Positions 8,836 to 18,150 are shown, counted from the first letter of the stretch. The stretch is DNA of 64,000 nucleotides from Nitrospirillum viridazoti CBAmc (GCF_000730165.1 NZ_CP022112.1:1466001-1530000); one strand, 5' to 3'. Notes: a model not told the origin generated them from the sequence alone. Numbers and translations: made by a program.

Positions 8836-9603
8836 GTGGGCGCCACCGCGAGTTTAATTGGCAGCTTGTTCTTAAGCGTTATCGCGAGTGGTACTGGCCT
8901 GTCCAGCGCCGTGGATCAACCCAGCGGCAAACCGGTTATTCAGTTCCTCTATCCTGACGTGGGTCCTTTTCTGCAGGGCGTTTCGGATGGCGAGGCCGTG
9001 CGCGGCCCCATCGCCGCCCGGGTAGAGGCATTGGCCGCCAAGGCCGGGTATGAGATCAGCTGGCTAGGGCCCATCCCCCGCAACCGCATTCTGGCGGACC
9101 TGCAGGACGGCAGGGCGGCCTGTACCCCCAACGTCATCAAGACACCGGACCGCGAGGCGCGGTTCAAGTTCACCGAGCCCATTTTCCCGCAGATTGACTG
9201 GGTGGTCATTACCAAGAAGAACGCGGAGTGGATCAAGGCCTATCCTTCGATCCAGGCGCTGCTGCGGGACAAGGCCCGTGTCTATGGCAGCATGCTGGGC
9301 GCGTCCAAGGGGCCGGTGATAGACGCCATGACGGCCGAGGAGGCCAGCCACGTCCGCCCCATCCGCGGCACGCCGTCGGATTTGGTGAAGATGATCGCGT
9401 CCGGACATGTGGATTACAGCATCGTATCCGGTTCGGAGGACGCCAAGGCGGCCGCCATCTCGGCCGGCGTCGATCCATCGGAGATCGTCGCCGTCCACTT
9501 TCCCGAACTGTCCGCCGTGGGCGCCGGGCGCATCATGTGCGCGCAGACGGTGGGCGACGACCTGATCGCCGCCTTTGACCGGGCGCTGGCGGGCGCACGC
9601 TGA
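8836..9603 (+). CDS. Periplasmic solute-binding protein, SBP_bac_3-like
   Basis: A 255-residue protein with an N-terminal export signal (ASLIGSLFLSVIASGTGLSSA), then a type-II periplasmic-binding fold: PVIQFLYPDVGPF, PRNRILADLQDGRAACTPNVIKTPDREARFKFTEPIF, then SDLVKMIASGHVDYSIVSGSE. This pattern is that of amino-acid/opine-type ABC binding proteins. No permease or ATPase gene is nearby, so it is an orphan that may act as a sensor or serve transporters elsewhere. The start is a GTG at 8836, directly after a 13-codon mini-ORF beginning ATGACCCATCC at 8791. Confidence 0.72.
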   Translation: MGATASLIGSLFLSVIASGTGLSSAVDQPSGKPVIQFLYPDVGPFLQGVSDGEAVRGPIAARVEALAAKAGYEISWLGPIPRNRILADLQDGRAACTPNVIKTPDREARFKFTEPIFPQIDWVVITKKNAEWIKAYPSIQALLRDKARVYGSMLGASKGPVIDAMTAEEASHVRPIRGTPSDLVKMIASGHVDYSIVSGSEDAKAAAISAGVDPSEIVAVHFPELSAVGAGRIMCAQTVGDDLIAAFDRALAGAR

Positions 9604-9692
9604 ACCGGTGTGGGCCCAAGACGGGTGGACGGCAGCGGCCCGGCGGCCCATAAAGGCGGAACGTCCTGTCCTTTCCGGTCTTTCTCGCTGCG

Positions 9693-11924
9693 ATGACGCC
9701 CGACACCACCCCGCACGTCCCCGATTCCGAATCCCACAGCTGGGATCCCGACCTGCTGCTGGCCGTCGCCACGACGGAGGAAGGCTGCGCCACCTTGGCC
9801 CAGCTGGGCCTGGTGCGCCCTCGCCAAGCGGCGGCCATGGGGCTGGTGCCCCTGCCCCTGGTCTTCCCCGACAAGGAACAGGTTTGGGTGGAGGAGGCGC
9901 GGCGGGACGAGCTGCTGGCCACCATCCAGCGCCGGGCGTCCGAAGCCGTGGTGCGCCCTGCCCTTCTGGCCGCCGCCCGTCCGCCCCTGCGGGAGGCGGG
10001 ATTTGAGATCACCCCGGCCATCGTTCCCGACCGCGTCCGCGTCAGCCAGAGGCTGGAGGTGCGGCTGCCCAGCCTCCCTCATCCCTATCGCCTGAACGTG
10101 GACCGCACCTTCTCCGTCGGTGAGCTGTCTGGCCTGGACGGCACGGCCCTGGTCGATTTGGTCAGCGCCGATGGCAAGCTGAACGGGCGTCGGCGCGACG
10201 CTGAAAGCAGCCTGGCCCGCCGCCTGGCCGAGATCGAGGCGGAGGTGTCAAGCGACGCCGAAGCCCTGGCCGAGATCCGCGACCGCCTGTGGCGGGCCAC
10301 CCACCACCTGACGGACGCGCCGTCGGTGCTGCGCCGGTGGGAACGGGAGGTGGCAGCCTGGGCGCAGGACCGCATCCACGCCCGCGGCCGCAGCTTCGTC
10401 GACAGCCATTTCGACCTGAAGCGCTATGAGGACCTGTTCCCCCAGGCGCGCAGCATGCCCCGCCGCCTGGTGCTGGTGGTGGGGCCGACCAATTCCGGCA
10501 AGACCCGCCGCGCCATGCAGGCGCTGAAGGACGCCCGCAGCGGCGCCTACCTGGCGCCCTTGCGCCTGCTGGCGCTGGAGATCATGGACCGCCTGAACAA
10601 GGAGGGCGTGGCCGCCAACCTGGTGACGGGTGAGGAGGAGATCCGCGTGCCCGGTGCCCGCATCACCGCCTCTACGGTCGAGATGCTGGATCCGGAGAGC
10701 CGCCTGGAGGTGGCCGTCATCGACGAGGTCCAGATGCTGGCCGATGCGGAGCGCGGCTGGGCCTGGTCGGCCGCCCTGGTGGGCGTGCCGGCGGAGACGG
10801 TGTACCTGCTGGGCTCCCCGGACATCCGCCCGGTGGTCGAGCGCATGGCCCAGTACCTGGGCGAACCGCTGGAGGTGGTGGAGCTGGAGCGCAAGACGCC
10901 GCTGAAGCTGATCGACCGCCGGCTGGAGTGGAGCGACGTGCAGGCGGGCGACGCCTTGATCGCCTTTTCCCGGCGAGAGGTTCATTCCGTCCGCGAAACA
11001 ATCCGCGCCACGGGCCTGAGCGCCGCCGTGATCTATGGCGCCCTGGCGCCCGAGGTGCGACGGCGGGAGGCGGAGCGTTTCACCACCGGCGAGGCCGACG
11101 TGGTGGTGGCGACGGACGCCATCGGCATGGGCCTGAACCTGCCGGTGCGCCGGGTGTTGTTCACCAGCCTAGAGAAGTTCGACGGGCACGAGGTGCGGCC
11201 CCTGTCGGGGTCGGAGGTGCGGCAGATCGCCGGCCGAGCCGGCCGTTATGGCAAGTTCGAGGTGGGCGAGTATGGCGTGGTCGGGCGCGGCAGTCCCAAC
11301 GCCCTGCGCCACATGTACAAGGCGGCAGATGAGAAGGTCCACGCCGCCATGTCCCTGACCCTGCGGCCCACCCGCGCCATGATGGAACGCCTGGCGACCT
11401 ATGTCGGCACCGACCGCCTGGTGCCCTTGGTCGACTGCTTCGCCGCCGCTGATACCAAGGGGTCACCCTACGCCCTGGCCGACCTGACGCCGGTGCGCAA
11501 GATGGCGGTGGCCCTGGACGCCCGCCGCCTGGACTTCGACCGCCGCCTGACCCTGCTGTTCATGCCGGCGGACCTGGACCGCGAGACCGACGCCGACCTG
11601 GTCTACGGCATCTGCCGCGCCCTGGAGCGGGAGCAGCCCCTGCCGCTGGACAGCGTGGCCGGCAAGCGCATCGACAGCCTGGATGACCTGGGGCTGGAGG
11701 CACAGTCACGCATCTGCGACCTTTATTACTGGGCGACCCGCAAGTTCTCCGCCTACTTCCCCGACCGCGAGGCCGTAACCGAACGCCGCGCCGCCGTGGC
11801 CGAACGCCTGGCCCAGGTCCTGGCCATGCGCAGCCGCGCCCGCGCCGCCGGTGAAGGCCCCCACAAGCCCAAGCCCGGTTTCAGGGGAGCGCCCCGGAAG
11901 CGCTATGGGCCCAAGCGGAAGTGA
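9693..11924 (+). CDS. SUV3-like DEAD/DExH-box RNA helicase
   Basis: A 743-residue protein. The N-terminal ~250 residues are family-specific. The helicase core begins with motif I LVVGPTNSGKTRRAMQALKDA (about residues 260-280), the LAPLRLLALE block (Ia), TASTVEML, motif II VIDEVQML (DEVQ), GSPDIRPVVE (motif III region), a second RecA lobe with AVIYGALAPEVRRREAERF and ATDAIGMGLNLPVRRVLF, and motif VI QIAGRAGRYG. The DEVQ box and GAGRYG are hallmarks of the mitochondrial degradosome helicase SUV3 and its alphaproteobacterial homologues. The C-terminal tail is Lys/Arg/Pro-rich (HKPKPGFRGAPRKRYGPKRK), fitting RNA contact. It is 89 bp downstream of the binding-protein gene. Confidence 0.85.
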   Translation: MTPDTTPHVPDSESHSWDPDLLLAVATTEEGCATLAQLGLVRPRQAAAMGLVPLPLVFPDKEQVWVEEARRDELLATIQRRASEAVVRPALLAAARPPLREAGFEITPAIVPDRVRVSQRLEVRLPSLPHPYRLNVDRTFSVGELSGLDGTALVDLVSADGKLNGRRRDAESSLARRLAEIEAEVSSDAEALAEIRDRLWRATHHLTDAPSVLRRWEREVAAWAQDRIHARGRSFVDSHFDLKRYEDLFPQARSMPRRLVLVVGPTNSGKTRRAMQALKDARSGAYLAPLRLLALEIMDRLNKEGVAANLVTGEEEIRVPGARITASTVEMLDPESRLEVAVIDEVQMLADAERGWAWSAALVGVPAETVYLLGSPDIRPVVERMAQYLGEPLEVVELERKTPLKLIDRRLEWSDVQAGDALIAFSRREVHSVRETIRATGLSAAVIYGALAPEVRRREAERFTTGEADVVVATDAIGMGLNLPVRRVLFTSLEKFDGHEVRPLSGSEVRQIAGRAGRYGKFEVGEYGVVGRGSPNALRHMYKAADEKVHAAMSLTLRPTRAMMERLATYVGTDRLVPLVDCFAAADTKGSPYALADLTPVRKMAVALDARRLDFDRRLTLLFMPADLDRETDADLVYGICRALEREQPLPLDSVAGKRIDSLDDLGLEAQSRICDLYYWATRKFSAYFPDREAVTERRAAVAERLAQVLAMRSRARAAGEGPHKPKPGFRGAPRKRYGPKRK

Positions 11925-11927
11925 CGG

Positions 11928-12692
11928 TCAGGCGAAACTGAGGGCATGGGAGATTGCCGCCGCCGTGGCCTGCAGCGCCGGCAGGAACTCCTCCCGCAAC
12001 TGCGCCTCGCTGACCCGCGAGGCGTGGGTGCTGACGTTCATGGCGGCGATCACGGCCCCACCCCGGCCGCGGATGGGCACGGCGATGGAGCGCAAACCCT
12101 CCTCCAGTTCCTGGTTCACCAGGGCCCAGCCCTGGCCGCCGGCCTGGCGCACGGCGGCCTTGACCGCGTCCACCTTGATGTCCGCCGTGGCGGCCAGGAT
12201 GGCGTCCAGATCGGCATCCGGCAGGGCTGACAGCAGCACCCGGCCCATGGAGGTGCGGGCGGCCGGCAGGCGGGTACCGATGCTGATCTCGATGGACATG
12301 ATGCGTTTCATGGGCACGCGCACGACGTAGACGATGTCCGTGCCGTCCAGCACGGAAATGGAGCAGGATTCCTGCACCCGCCCCACCAGTTCCTGCATGA
12401 AGGGCTGGGCGACACCCGTCAGCGTCAGGGATGACAGATAGGCCAGGCCCAGGTTCAGCACCTTGGGCCGCAGGCTGAACAGCTTGCCATCGAAGGCGAC
12501 GTAGCCTAGCGCGCACAGAGTGTGCAACAGGCGCCGCGCGGTGGCGCGCGTGACGTCGGCGCGCTTGGCCACCTGCGACAGGGTCATGGGCGTGTGGGTG
12601 GCGCCGAAGGCCTCGATCACCGCCAAGCCGCGCGCCAGCGCCCGCACGAACTCCCCACCCTCGTCACCCGCCTCACCGTCCGCGTCCCCCAT
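11928..12692 (-). CDS. pcaR: IclR-family transcriptional regulator, PcaR/PobR-like
   Basis: A 254-residue regulator with an N-terminal winged helix-turn-helix ([37 protein letters not shown]) and a C-terminal effector domain ([49 protein letters not shown]). This is the pattern of PcaR/PcaU-type regulators that respond to beta-ketoadipate or protocatechuate. Start 12692 was chosen for its GGGAGAG upstream; an ATG at 12770 would add 26 residues and place the start inside the probable operator. It is divergent from pcaF, its likely target. The symbol rests on context and family, not on a tested function. Confidence 0.8.
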   Translation of the reverse strand: MGDADGEAGDEGGEFVRALARGLAVIEAFGATHTPMTLSQVAKRADVTRATARRLLHTLCALGYVAFDGKLFSLRPKVLNLGLAYLSSLTLTGVAQPFMQELVGRVQESCSISVLDGTDIVYVVRVPMKRIMSIEISIGTRLPAARTSMGRVLLSALPDADLDAILAATADIKVDAVKAAVRQAGGQGWALVNQELEEGLRSIAVPIRGRGGAVIAAMNVSTHASRVSEAQLREEFLPALQATAAAISHALSFA

Positions 12693-12763
12693 GCGCCGCC
12701 CTCTCCCATGCAGGAATTCGCGCCCACGGCCGTTGACAGGCCGGGGCGGGAGGTTCACTCTAA

Positions 12764-12780
12764 TGTTCATTATACGGACA
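12764..12780. promoter_or_regulatory. Probable PcaR operator overlapping the regulator promoter
   Basis: TGTTCATTATACGGACA is a near-palindrome between the divergent regulator and pcaF. From memory of the published PcaR site (GTTCGATAATCGCAC), 10 of 15 positions agree. On the minus strand it contains a perfect TATAAT (12769-12774), so binding would cover the regulator's own -10 element. The spacing to a -35 candidate is uncertain. Confidence 0.55.
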
Positions 12781-12947
12781 TTTGTGCGCTAGACGAACAA
12801 AAAGATACGGCCGACGAAAAAATGTTGGCGACGACTTTCCCAGGGAGGGGACAGCCGACCAGGCCCCGCGCGATCGCCGACAGGGTGACCGCCGTCCGGG
12901 CGCCAGCCAGGCCCCTTCCTTCGCGACGACGAAGGAGTGCGTATTCC

Positions 12948-14153
12948 ATGACCGAAGTCTTCATCTGCGACGCGATCCGGACCCCCATCGGGCGCTATGG
13001 CGGCGCCCTGTCGTCGGTGCGCGCCGACGATCTGGCGGCGGTACCGTTGAAGGCCCTGATGGCGCGCAACGCCAAGGTGGATTGGGACGCGGTGGGCGAT
13101 GTCGTTTTCGGCTGCGCCAACCAGGCGGGGGAGGACAACCGCAACGTGGCCCGCATGGCGCTGCTGCTGGCGGGTCTGCCGGTCGGCCTGGGCGGCACCA
13201 CCGTCAACCGCCTGTGCGGATCGGGCATGGACGCTGTCGCCATGGCCGCCCGCGTGGTGGCCCTGGGTGAGGCGGACGTGATGATCGCCGGCGGGGTGGA
13301 AAGCATGTCCCGCGCACCCTTCGTCATGGGGAAGGCGGAGGACGCCTTTTCCCGCAAGGCGGAGATCTTCGACACCACGATCGGCTGGCGCTTCGTCAAC
13401 AAGGCGATGAAGGCGGCCTATGGTGTCGACAGCATGCCGGAGACGGGCGAGAACGTGGCCGAGGACTTTGGCGTGTCCCGCGCCGACCAGGACGCCTTCG
13501 CCATCGCCAGCCAGCGGAAGGCCGCCGCCGCCCAGGCTCGCGGCCGGTTTGAGCGGGAAATCGTCCCCGTCACCATCCCCCAGCGCAAGGGTGAGCCCAA
13601 GGTGGTGACCACGGATGAGCATCCCCGCCCCGACACCACGCTGGAGGCGCTGGCCAAGCTGAAGGGCGTGGTGAAGGCCGAGGGCACGGTGACGGCCGGC
13701 AACGCCTCTGGCGTGAACGACGGCGCCGCCGCCCTGCTGCTGGCATCCAGCGAGGGCGTGCGCAAGTACGGCCTGACGCCCCTGGCCCGCTTCGTTGGGG
13801 CCGCCACGGCCGGCGTGCCGCCGCGCGTCATGGGCATCGGCCCGGCCCCGGCGACGCAGAAGCTGCTGGCCCGACTGGGCCTGACCATCGGCGACATCGA
13901 CGTCATCGAGCTGAACGAGGCCTTCGCCAGCCAGGGCCTGGCCGTGCTGCGCCAGTTGGGCATCGCCGACGACGACGCGCGGGTGAACCCCAACGGCGGC
14001 GCCATCGCCCTGGGCCATCCCCTGGGTATGTCCGGCGCCCGCCTGGTCGCCACCGCCGCCCATGAGCTGGCCGGCGGCGACGCCCGCCGCGCCCTGTGCA
14101 CCATGTGCATCGGCGTGGGCCAGGGCATCGCCAGCGTCATCGAACGGGTCTGA
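12948..14153 (+). CDS. pcaF: 3-oxoadipyl-CoA thiolase
   Basis: Cleaves beta-ketoadipyl-CoA to succinyl-CoA and acetyl-CoA, the last step of the beta-ketoadipate pathway. At 401 residues it has standard thiolase length. The catalytic triad is visible: Cys90 in [11 protein letters not shown], His357 in [10 protein letters not shown] and Cys387 in [10 protein letters not shown]. The VESMSRAPF and NEAFASQ blocks are also present. GAAGGAG at 12931-12937 supports ATG 12948. The open frame extends upstream to 12522 but that part is not thiolase-like. It is followed by pcaI and pcaJ with a 143-bp gap that contains a structured repeat. Confidence 0.93.
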   Translation: MTEVFICDAIRTPIGRYGGALSSVRADDLAAVPLKALMARNAKVDWDAVGDVVFGCANQAGEDNRNVARMALLLAGLPVGLGGTTVNRLCGSGMDAVAMAARVVALGEADVMIAGGVESMSRAPFVMGKAEDAFSRKAEIFDTTIGWRFVNKAMKAAYGVDSMPETGENVAEDFGVSRADQDAFAIASQRKAAAAQARGRFEREIVPVTIPQRKGEPKVVTTDEHPRPDTTLEALAKLKGVVKAEGTVTAGNASGVNDGAAALLLASSEGVRKYGLTPLARFVGAATAGVPPRVMGIGPAPATQKLLARLGLTIGDIDVIELNEAFASQGLAVLRQLGIADDDARVNPNGGAIALGHPLGMSGARLVATAAHELAGGDARRALCTMCIGVGQGIASVIERV

Positions 14154-14175
14154 TCACCCCGGGCCCTAAGCACAC

Positions 14176-14290
14176 CGGAGCGTAGCGACGAGGCCCCGAC
14201 CGGGGCCGCCGCAGGTTTCCGGGGAGCATAGCGAGCTGGAAACCGAGGACAAGCCAAGGGGCGGATGCCCCGCCGGCGCTTGAGGAATAA
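14176..14290 (+). repeat. Structured intergenic repeat, copy A
   Basis: Similar to the 20030-20136 segment (copy B). From 14211 the two read GCAG[G/A]TTTCCGGGGA, then CTGGAAA, GAGGA, GCCAA, GCCGGCGC and GGAA with short variable spacers. Stem 1 is GTTTCC (14215-14220) with GGAAAC (14238-14243). Stem 2 is GGGGC-GGAT-GCCCC (14258-14271). A further stem GGCCCC-GACC-GGGGCC lies at 14192-14207. Both numbered stems are preserved in copy B by compensating changes. It sits between pcaF and pcaI in their transcription direction. Confidence 0.7.
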
Positions 14291-14296
14291 GAACCG

Positions 14297-14980
14297 ATGT
14301 TATCCAAAGTTCGTACTTCAGCCCTGGACGCGCTTGCCGACGTCCGCGATGGCGCCACCATCATGGTGGGCGGCTTCGGCAACGCCGGCATGCCCATGGA
14401 ATTGGTGGACGCCCTGATCCAGCAGGGTGCGAAGGATCTGACGATCGTCAGCAACAACGCCGGCAACGGCACCACCGGCCTAGCGGCCCTGCTGGCGGCG
14501 GGGCGGGTGCGCAAGGTCATCTGTTCCTTCCCCCGCCAGACCGACAGCTTCGTCTTCGACGAGCTGTACCGCGCCGGCAAGGTGGAACTAGAGCTGGTGC
14601 CCCAGGGCAACCTGGTGGAGCGCATCCGCGCGGCCGGTGCCGGCATCGGCGGCTTCTTCACCCCCACCGGCTACGGCACGCCGCTGGCCGAGGGCAAGGA
14701 GACGCGCGTCATCGACGGCAAAGGCTATGTCCTGGAATACCCGATTCACGCCGACGTGGCCCTGATCAAGGGCCGGCTGGCCGACCGCTGGGGCAACATG
14801 GTCTTCCGTAAGACTGCCCGCAACTTCGGCCCCATCATGGCGTCCGCCGCCAAGGTGTCGGTGGCACAGGTGGAGGAGATCGTGGAGCTGGGCACGCTGG
14901 ACCCGGAAACCGTCGTCCTGCCCGGAATATTCGTCAGCCGCGTGGTGGCCGTGGGCAAGTCCGCCCGCGCTGCCGCCTGA
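14297..14980 (+). CDS. pcaI: 3-oxoadipate CoA-transferase subunit A
   Basis: Alpha subunit of the succinyl-CoA:3-oxoadipate CoA-transferase that activates beta-ketoadipate. The 227 residues show the family start [37 protein letters not shown], the [28 protein letters not shown] block, the [25 protein letters not shown] signature and [19 protein letters not shown]. The start at 14297 follows a weak GAGGAATAAGAACC ribosome site. The pcaJ start is 17 bp downstream. It could in principle act on acetoacetate (scoA-like), but pcaF and the PcaR-type regulator alongside favour oxoadipate. Confidence 0.92.
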   Translation: MLSKVRTSALDALADVRDGATIMVGGFGNAGMPMELVDALIQQGAKDLTIVSNNAGNGTTGLAALLAAGRVRKVICSFPRQTDSFVFDELYRAGKVELELVPQGNLVERIRAAGAGIGGFFTPTGYGTPLAEGKETRVIDGKGYVLEYPIHADVALIKGRLADRWGNMVFRKTARNFGPIMASAAKVSVAQVEEIVELGTLDPETVVLPGIFVSRVVAVGKSARAAA

Positions 14981-14997
14981 GGTCAAGGAGCCAGATC

Positions 14998-15654
14998 ATG
15001 ACCCAGACCCCGAGCTACATCGCCTGGACCCGCGACCAGATGGCCGCCCGCATCGCCAACGACATCGAGGACGGTGCCGTCGTCAATATCGGCATCGGCA
15101 TGCCCGAGCTGGTGGCCAACCACCTGTCGCCCAACAAGGAAATCCTGCTGCACAGCGAGAACGGCATCCTGGGCATGGGCCCCAGGCCCGCCGCCGACGC
15201 CGTGGATCCGGACCTGATCAACGCTGGCAAGCAGCCGGTGACCCTGCTGGACGGCGGCGCGTTCTTCGACCACAGCCTGTCTTTCGCCATGATGCGCGGC
15301 GGGCATCTGGACATCGCCATCCTGGGCGCCTTCCAGGTGGCGGAGAACGGCGACATTGCCAACTGGTCCACCGGTAAGCCCGGCGCCATCCCGGCCGTGG
15401 GCGGGGCCATGGACCTGGCCGTGGGCGCCCGCCAGGTCTTCGTGATGATGGAGCACCTGACCAAGGACGGGCAGTCCAAGCTGGTACACCGCTGCAGCTA
15501 TCCCCTGACCGGGCTGGGCTGCGTCACCCGCGTCTATACCGACCTGGCGGTGCTGGACGTGACGGCTGACGGCTTCGCCGTGCGCGAGCTGTGCCAGGGC
15601 ATGAGCCTGGAGATGCTGGCGGCGTTGTCCGGCCTGACGCTGGCGGCCGCCTGA
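14998..15654 (+). CDS. pcaJ: 3-oxoadipate CoA-transferase subunit B
   Basis: Beta subunit and partner of pcaI. The 218 residues begin with WTRDQMAARIANDIEDGAVVNIGIGMPELVANHL and contain the catalytic glutamate in HSENGILGMGP (Glu54). They also contain GGAFFDHSLSFAMMRGGHLDIAILGAFQV, then GAMDLAVGARQVFVMMEH and the C-terminal CVTRVYTDLAVLDVT. AGGTCAAGGAG precedes the ATG. A strong hairpin follows the stop, closing the pca transcript. Enzymes for the earlier pathway steps (pcaGHBCD) are not in the window. Confidence 0.93.
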   Translation: MTQTPSYIAWTRDQMAARIANDIEDGAVVNIGIGMPELVANHLSPNKEILLHSENGILGMGPRPAADAVDPDLINAGKQPVTLLDGGAFFDHSLSFAMMRGGHLDIAILGAFQVAENGDIANWSTGKPGAIPAVGGAMDLAVGARQVFVMMEHLTKDGQSKLVHRCSYPLTGLGCVTRVYTDLAVLDVTADGFAVRELCQGMSLEMLAALSGLTLAAA

Positions 15655-15662
15655 GCCGCCGG

Positions 15663-15691
15663 GCGGCTGGTGCCGGGGGGGCACCGGCCGC
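15663..15691 (+). terminator. Hairpin terminator after pcaJ
   Basis: GCGGCTGGTGCC-GGGGG-GGCACCGGCCGC forms a 12-bp stem (one G-U pair) 8 bp after the pcaJ stop. No U-run follows, so termination may be weak or factor-assisted. Confidence 0.6.
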
Positions 15692-15892
15692 ATCCCGGGT
15701 GGTATGGGCGGGAGAGGGAGAAGCGTAAACCACATATGAACCACCGAACCCTTAAGCCATTGACCTAACCGGAAGATTTGGCCTGGCGGCATGTTCGTAC
15801 CATTGTAGGTGGAACGAACCTTTCGTATCCTTCAGGGCATGCTTAGGCCCCGGCATCGGCCGGGACCATCCCCGGGTGGGAAGGGTACGTCG

Positions 15893-17107
15893 GTGGACCT
15901 GGACATCCCCAGCCTGCTGGTCGTCAACACGCTGCTGCAGACCGTGGCGGCGCTCTGCCTGTCGATGGCGGCCCTGTCCCTGCCCCGCCAGGCGGGCCTG
16001 ACCTATTGGGCGGCATCCGGCTTCGCCCAGGCGGCCGGCCTGGCCCTGAGCAACCAGCTGGACTGGCTGCCGCCTTGGCTGACCCTGCTGTCCAGCCAAT
16101 TCCTGATCTTCACAGGCTATGGCCTGGCCTATATCGGCGTGGTCCGCTTCCTGGGCCGGCCGGCGCATGAGACGTGGCCCATGCTGGCGGTCGGCGTGCT
16201 GCTGGCGGCCATGTTCCTGTGGTTCACCGTGGGCGCGCCGGAAAACCGGGGGCGCATCCTGGTCAGCAGCCTGTTCTTCGCCGCCCTTTCCGCCGCCATG
16301 GCCTGGCACCTGGTGCGCCATGCGGAGCGGGATCTGTGCCCAGCCACCACCGTCACCGCCGCCCTCTATGCCGCGTGGGCGCTGCTGGCCCTGGCCCGCG
16401 CCGGGTGGGCCCTGGTGATCGACTGGCAGGGCACGGCCCAGGAACCCCACGCCATGAAGGTGGCGACCCGCCTGGTCATCATCTGCGTCACCACCACCGT
16501 CACCAACGGCTATCTGTGGATGATCAGCCGGCGCCTGGATTCCGAACTGATGCAGCAGGCGCGGCAAGACCCCTTGACCGGCGTGGCCAACCGGCGGGTG
16601 ATGTGGGCGGCGGGCGAGATGGAAGTGTCGCGCGCCCTGCGCCACCACCGGGCGCTGTCGCTGCTGATGATCGACATCGACCATTTCAAGGCGGTGAACG
16701 ATCGCTGGGGCCACGGCACCGGCGACGCCCTGCTGGTGGCCGTGGCGGATTGCTTGACGCATGAGCTGCGGCGCAGCGACATTCTGGCCCGGGTGGGCGG
16801 GGAGGAGTTCATGGCCCTGCTGCCCGAAACCGGGCTGGAGGATGCCTGGGCGGTGGCGGAGCGGGTGCGCCAGCAGGTGGCGACCGCCACCCTGGACCGG
16901 CCGCAGGGGGCGGTGCGCTGCACCGTCAGCATCGGTGTCGCCACGCTGGGGGCCGACGGCCATGTATGGGAGGAGCTGGTGACGGCGGCCGACCAGGCGC
17001 TGTACCGCGCCAAGGACACGGGCCGCAACCGCACCGAAACGCTGAGCGTGGGACCCGGTGGGCTGGAGGCGATCCTGCCCCTGGCCCAGTCGAGCCGGGG
17101 AGCCTGA
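15893..17107 (+). CDS. Membrane-bound GGDEF diguanylate cyclase
   Basis: Makes cyclic di-GMP from two GTP. About six membrane segments fill residues 5-210 (for example LLVVNTLLQTVAALCLSMAALSL and LLAAMFLWFTVGA), with no recognised sensory fold. A linker RRLDSELMQQARQDPLTGVANRR leads into the GGDEF domain, with active site GGEEF at 302-306. An inhibitory-site RxxD at Arg293-Asp296 suggests product feedback. The GTG at 15893 has GGGAAGGG 8 nt upstream. In-frame starts at 15809 (GTG) and 15839 (ATG) would add a non-conserved, Pro/Arg-rich leader. It is probably monocistronic. Confidence 0.88.
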   Translation: MDLDIPSLLVVNTLLQTVAALCLSMAALSLPRQAGLTYWAASGFAQAAGLALSNQLDWLPPWLTLLSSQFLIFTGYGLAYIGVVRFLGRPAHETWPMLAVGVLLAAMFLWFTVGAPENRGRILVSSLFFAALSAAMAWHLVRHAERDLCPATTVTAALYAAWALLALARAGWALVIDWQGTAQEPHAMKVATRLVIICVTTTVTNGYLWMISRRLDSELMQQARQDPLTGVANRRVMWAAGEMEVSRALRHHRALSLLMIDIDHFKAVNDRWGHGTGDALLVAVADCLTHELRRSDILARVGGEEFMALLPETGLEDAWAVAERVRQQVATATLDRPQGAVRCTVSIGVATLGADGHVWEELVTAADQALYRAKDTGRNRTETLSVGPGGLEAILPLAQSSRGA

Positions 17108-17212
17108 TGTCCCGGTACGGGAGGTCGAGGCCGTTGCCACGGCCCCGGCGCCCACCGGTTCAGGCATGATCGGAGCGGTTCGCCGCCCTCAATCCGTACA
17201 TCAGGCCATCTG

Positions 17213-17917
17213 TCAGGCCGTCACGTTCACCGACTGTCCCGCGCCCGTCTGCTGGGTGAAGGAAGACAGCAGGCTGGCCGCCGACGACACGTCGCCGCTG
17301 TTCAGTGAACTGCCGATCTGGCTGAGCAGGCCTTTCAGCGGATTGCTGCTGTCGCTGGTGCTGCTGCTGGTCGACGAGGACGTGCTGCTGCCGTCCGTGC
17401 TGTCGGTCGAGCTGCTGCCCAGAAGCTGGGTCAGGCTGCTGTAGGCGGACTGGGCGCTGGATTGGTCGCCGGAGGACAAGGCGTCCGACAGGCTGGAGAA
17501 AGCGGAACGCACGGCCGACGCCTGGCCGTTGCCGCCACCCTGGCCACCGGCATCCCCGCCCGGGGGCGGGCCCGGCGGCGGGCCATGGCGGTCGCCCCCG
17601 TGGGACTTGATGTCGGCGAAGGCGCTTTGCGCCCCCGACACATCACCGTTCTGCAGGGCCGTTCCCACCTTGTCCAAGGCGTCCTTCAGCGGGTTGCCGC
17701 CGCTGGAAGAGGACGAGGAGTTGGCGGGCGCGTTGGCCTGCAAATCCTTGCTCAGGGTATCATAGGCCGACTTGGCCGTATCCAGGTCACCGGAAGACAG
17801 CGCGTCGCTCAAGGCCTTGAAGTCGTCCTTGAGGGTCGACTTCGCGGACTGAGCCGTGCCGCTGGTGCTCGTCGTATACGCAGCGGTGGTAGACGACGAC
17901 ACAGAAGAGATCGACAT
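17213..17917 (-). CDS. Ser-rich protein of four helical SGD repeats, function unknown
   Basis: A 234-residue low-complexity protein with no signal peptide. Four related units of about 28 residues are visible: FKALSDALSSGDLDTAKSAYDTL, LDKVGTALQNGDVSGAQSAFADI, FSSLSDALSSGDQSSAQSAYSSL and LSQIGSSLNSGDVSSAASLLSSF. Each looks like helix-[S/N]GD-helix. Ser-rich and Pro/Gly-rich linkers separate them (HGPPPGPPPGGDAGGQGGGNG). MSISSVSSSTTAAY starts at 17917 after a GGAGAG; 26 upstream in-frame residues are not needed. The repeats suggest tandem helical hairpins, perhaps surface or scaffold-like. No family is assigned. Confidence 0.75.
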   Translation of the reverse strand: MSISSVSSSTTAAYTTSTSGTAQSAKSTLKDDFKALSDALSSGDLDTAKSAYDTLSKDLQANAPANSSSSSSGGNPLKDALDKVGTALQNGDVSGAQSAFADIKSHGGDRHGPPPGPPPGGDAGGQGGGNGQASAVRSAFSSLSDALSSGDQSSAQSAYSSLTQLLGSSSTDSTDGSSTSSSTSSSTSDSSNPLKGLLSQIGSSLNSGDVSSAASLLSSFTQQTGAGQSVNVTA

Positions 17918-18150
17918 GAACACTCTCCGTCGTCGGGGTCTGATGGGAAATATCGGGGGATCGGCCCCGTTGAGACCCCCCGCCGCGCGTTGCACGCAAG
18001 TGGATCTGGAGTCCGTCGCATTTCTCTCGAAAAAAATGCGCCCGATTATCTGAAGATAGCCGTTTGACCGATTGGAGTTAAATTAGCCACACGCGCTTGC
18101 AGTAATGCATCGCATCCCTGCAAGCGATGATCCATTCGGGAATTATTCGG

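Noticed and set aside
12522-12947. Upstream part of the pcaF frame
   Set aside because: The thiolase fold starts at 12948 with a good ribosome site; the extension runs through the divergent regulator gene and its operator.
12789-14063. 424-codon minus-strand frame opposite pcaF
   Set aside because: Gly/His-rich antisense frame; the thiolase catalytic residues are on the plus strand.
15752-17167. 471-codon minus-strand frame opposite the diguanylate cyclase
   Set aside because: Shadow of a GGDEF gene with all active-site motifs on the plus strand.
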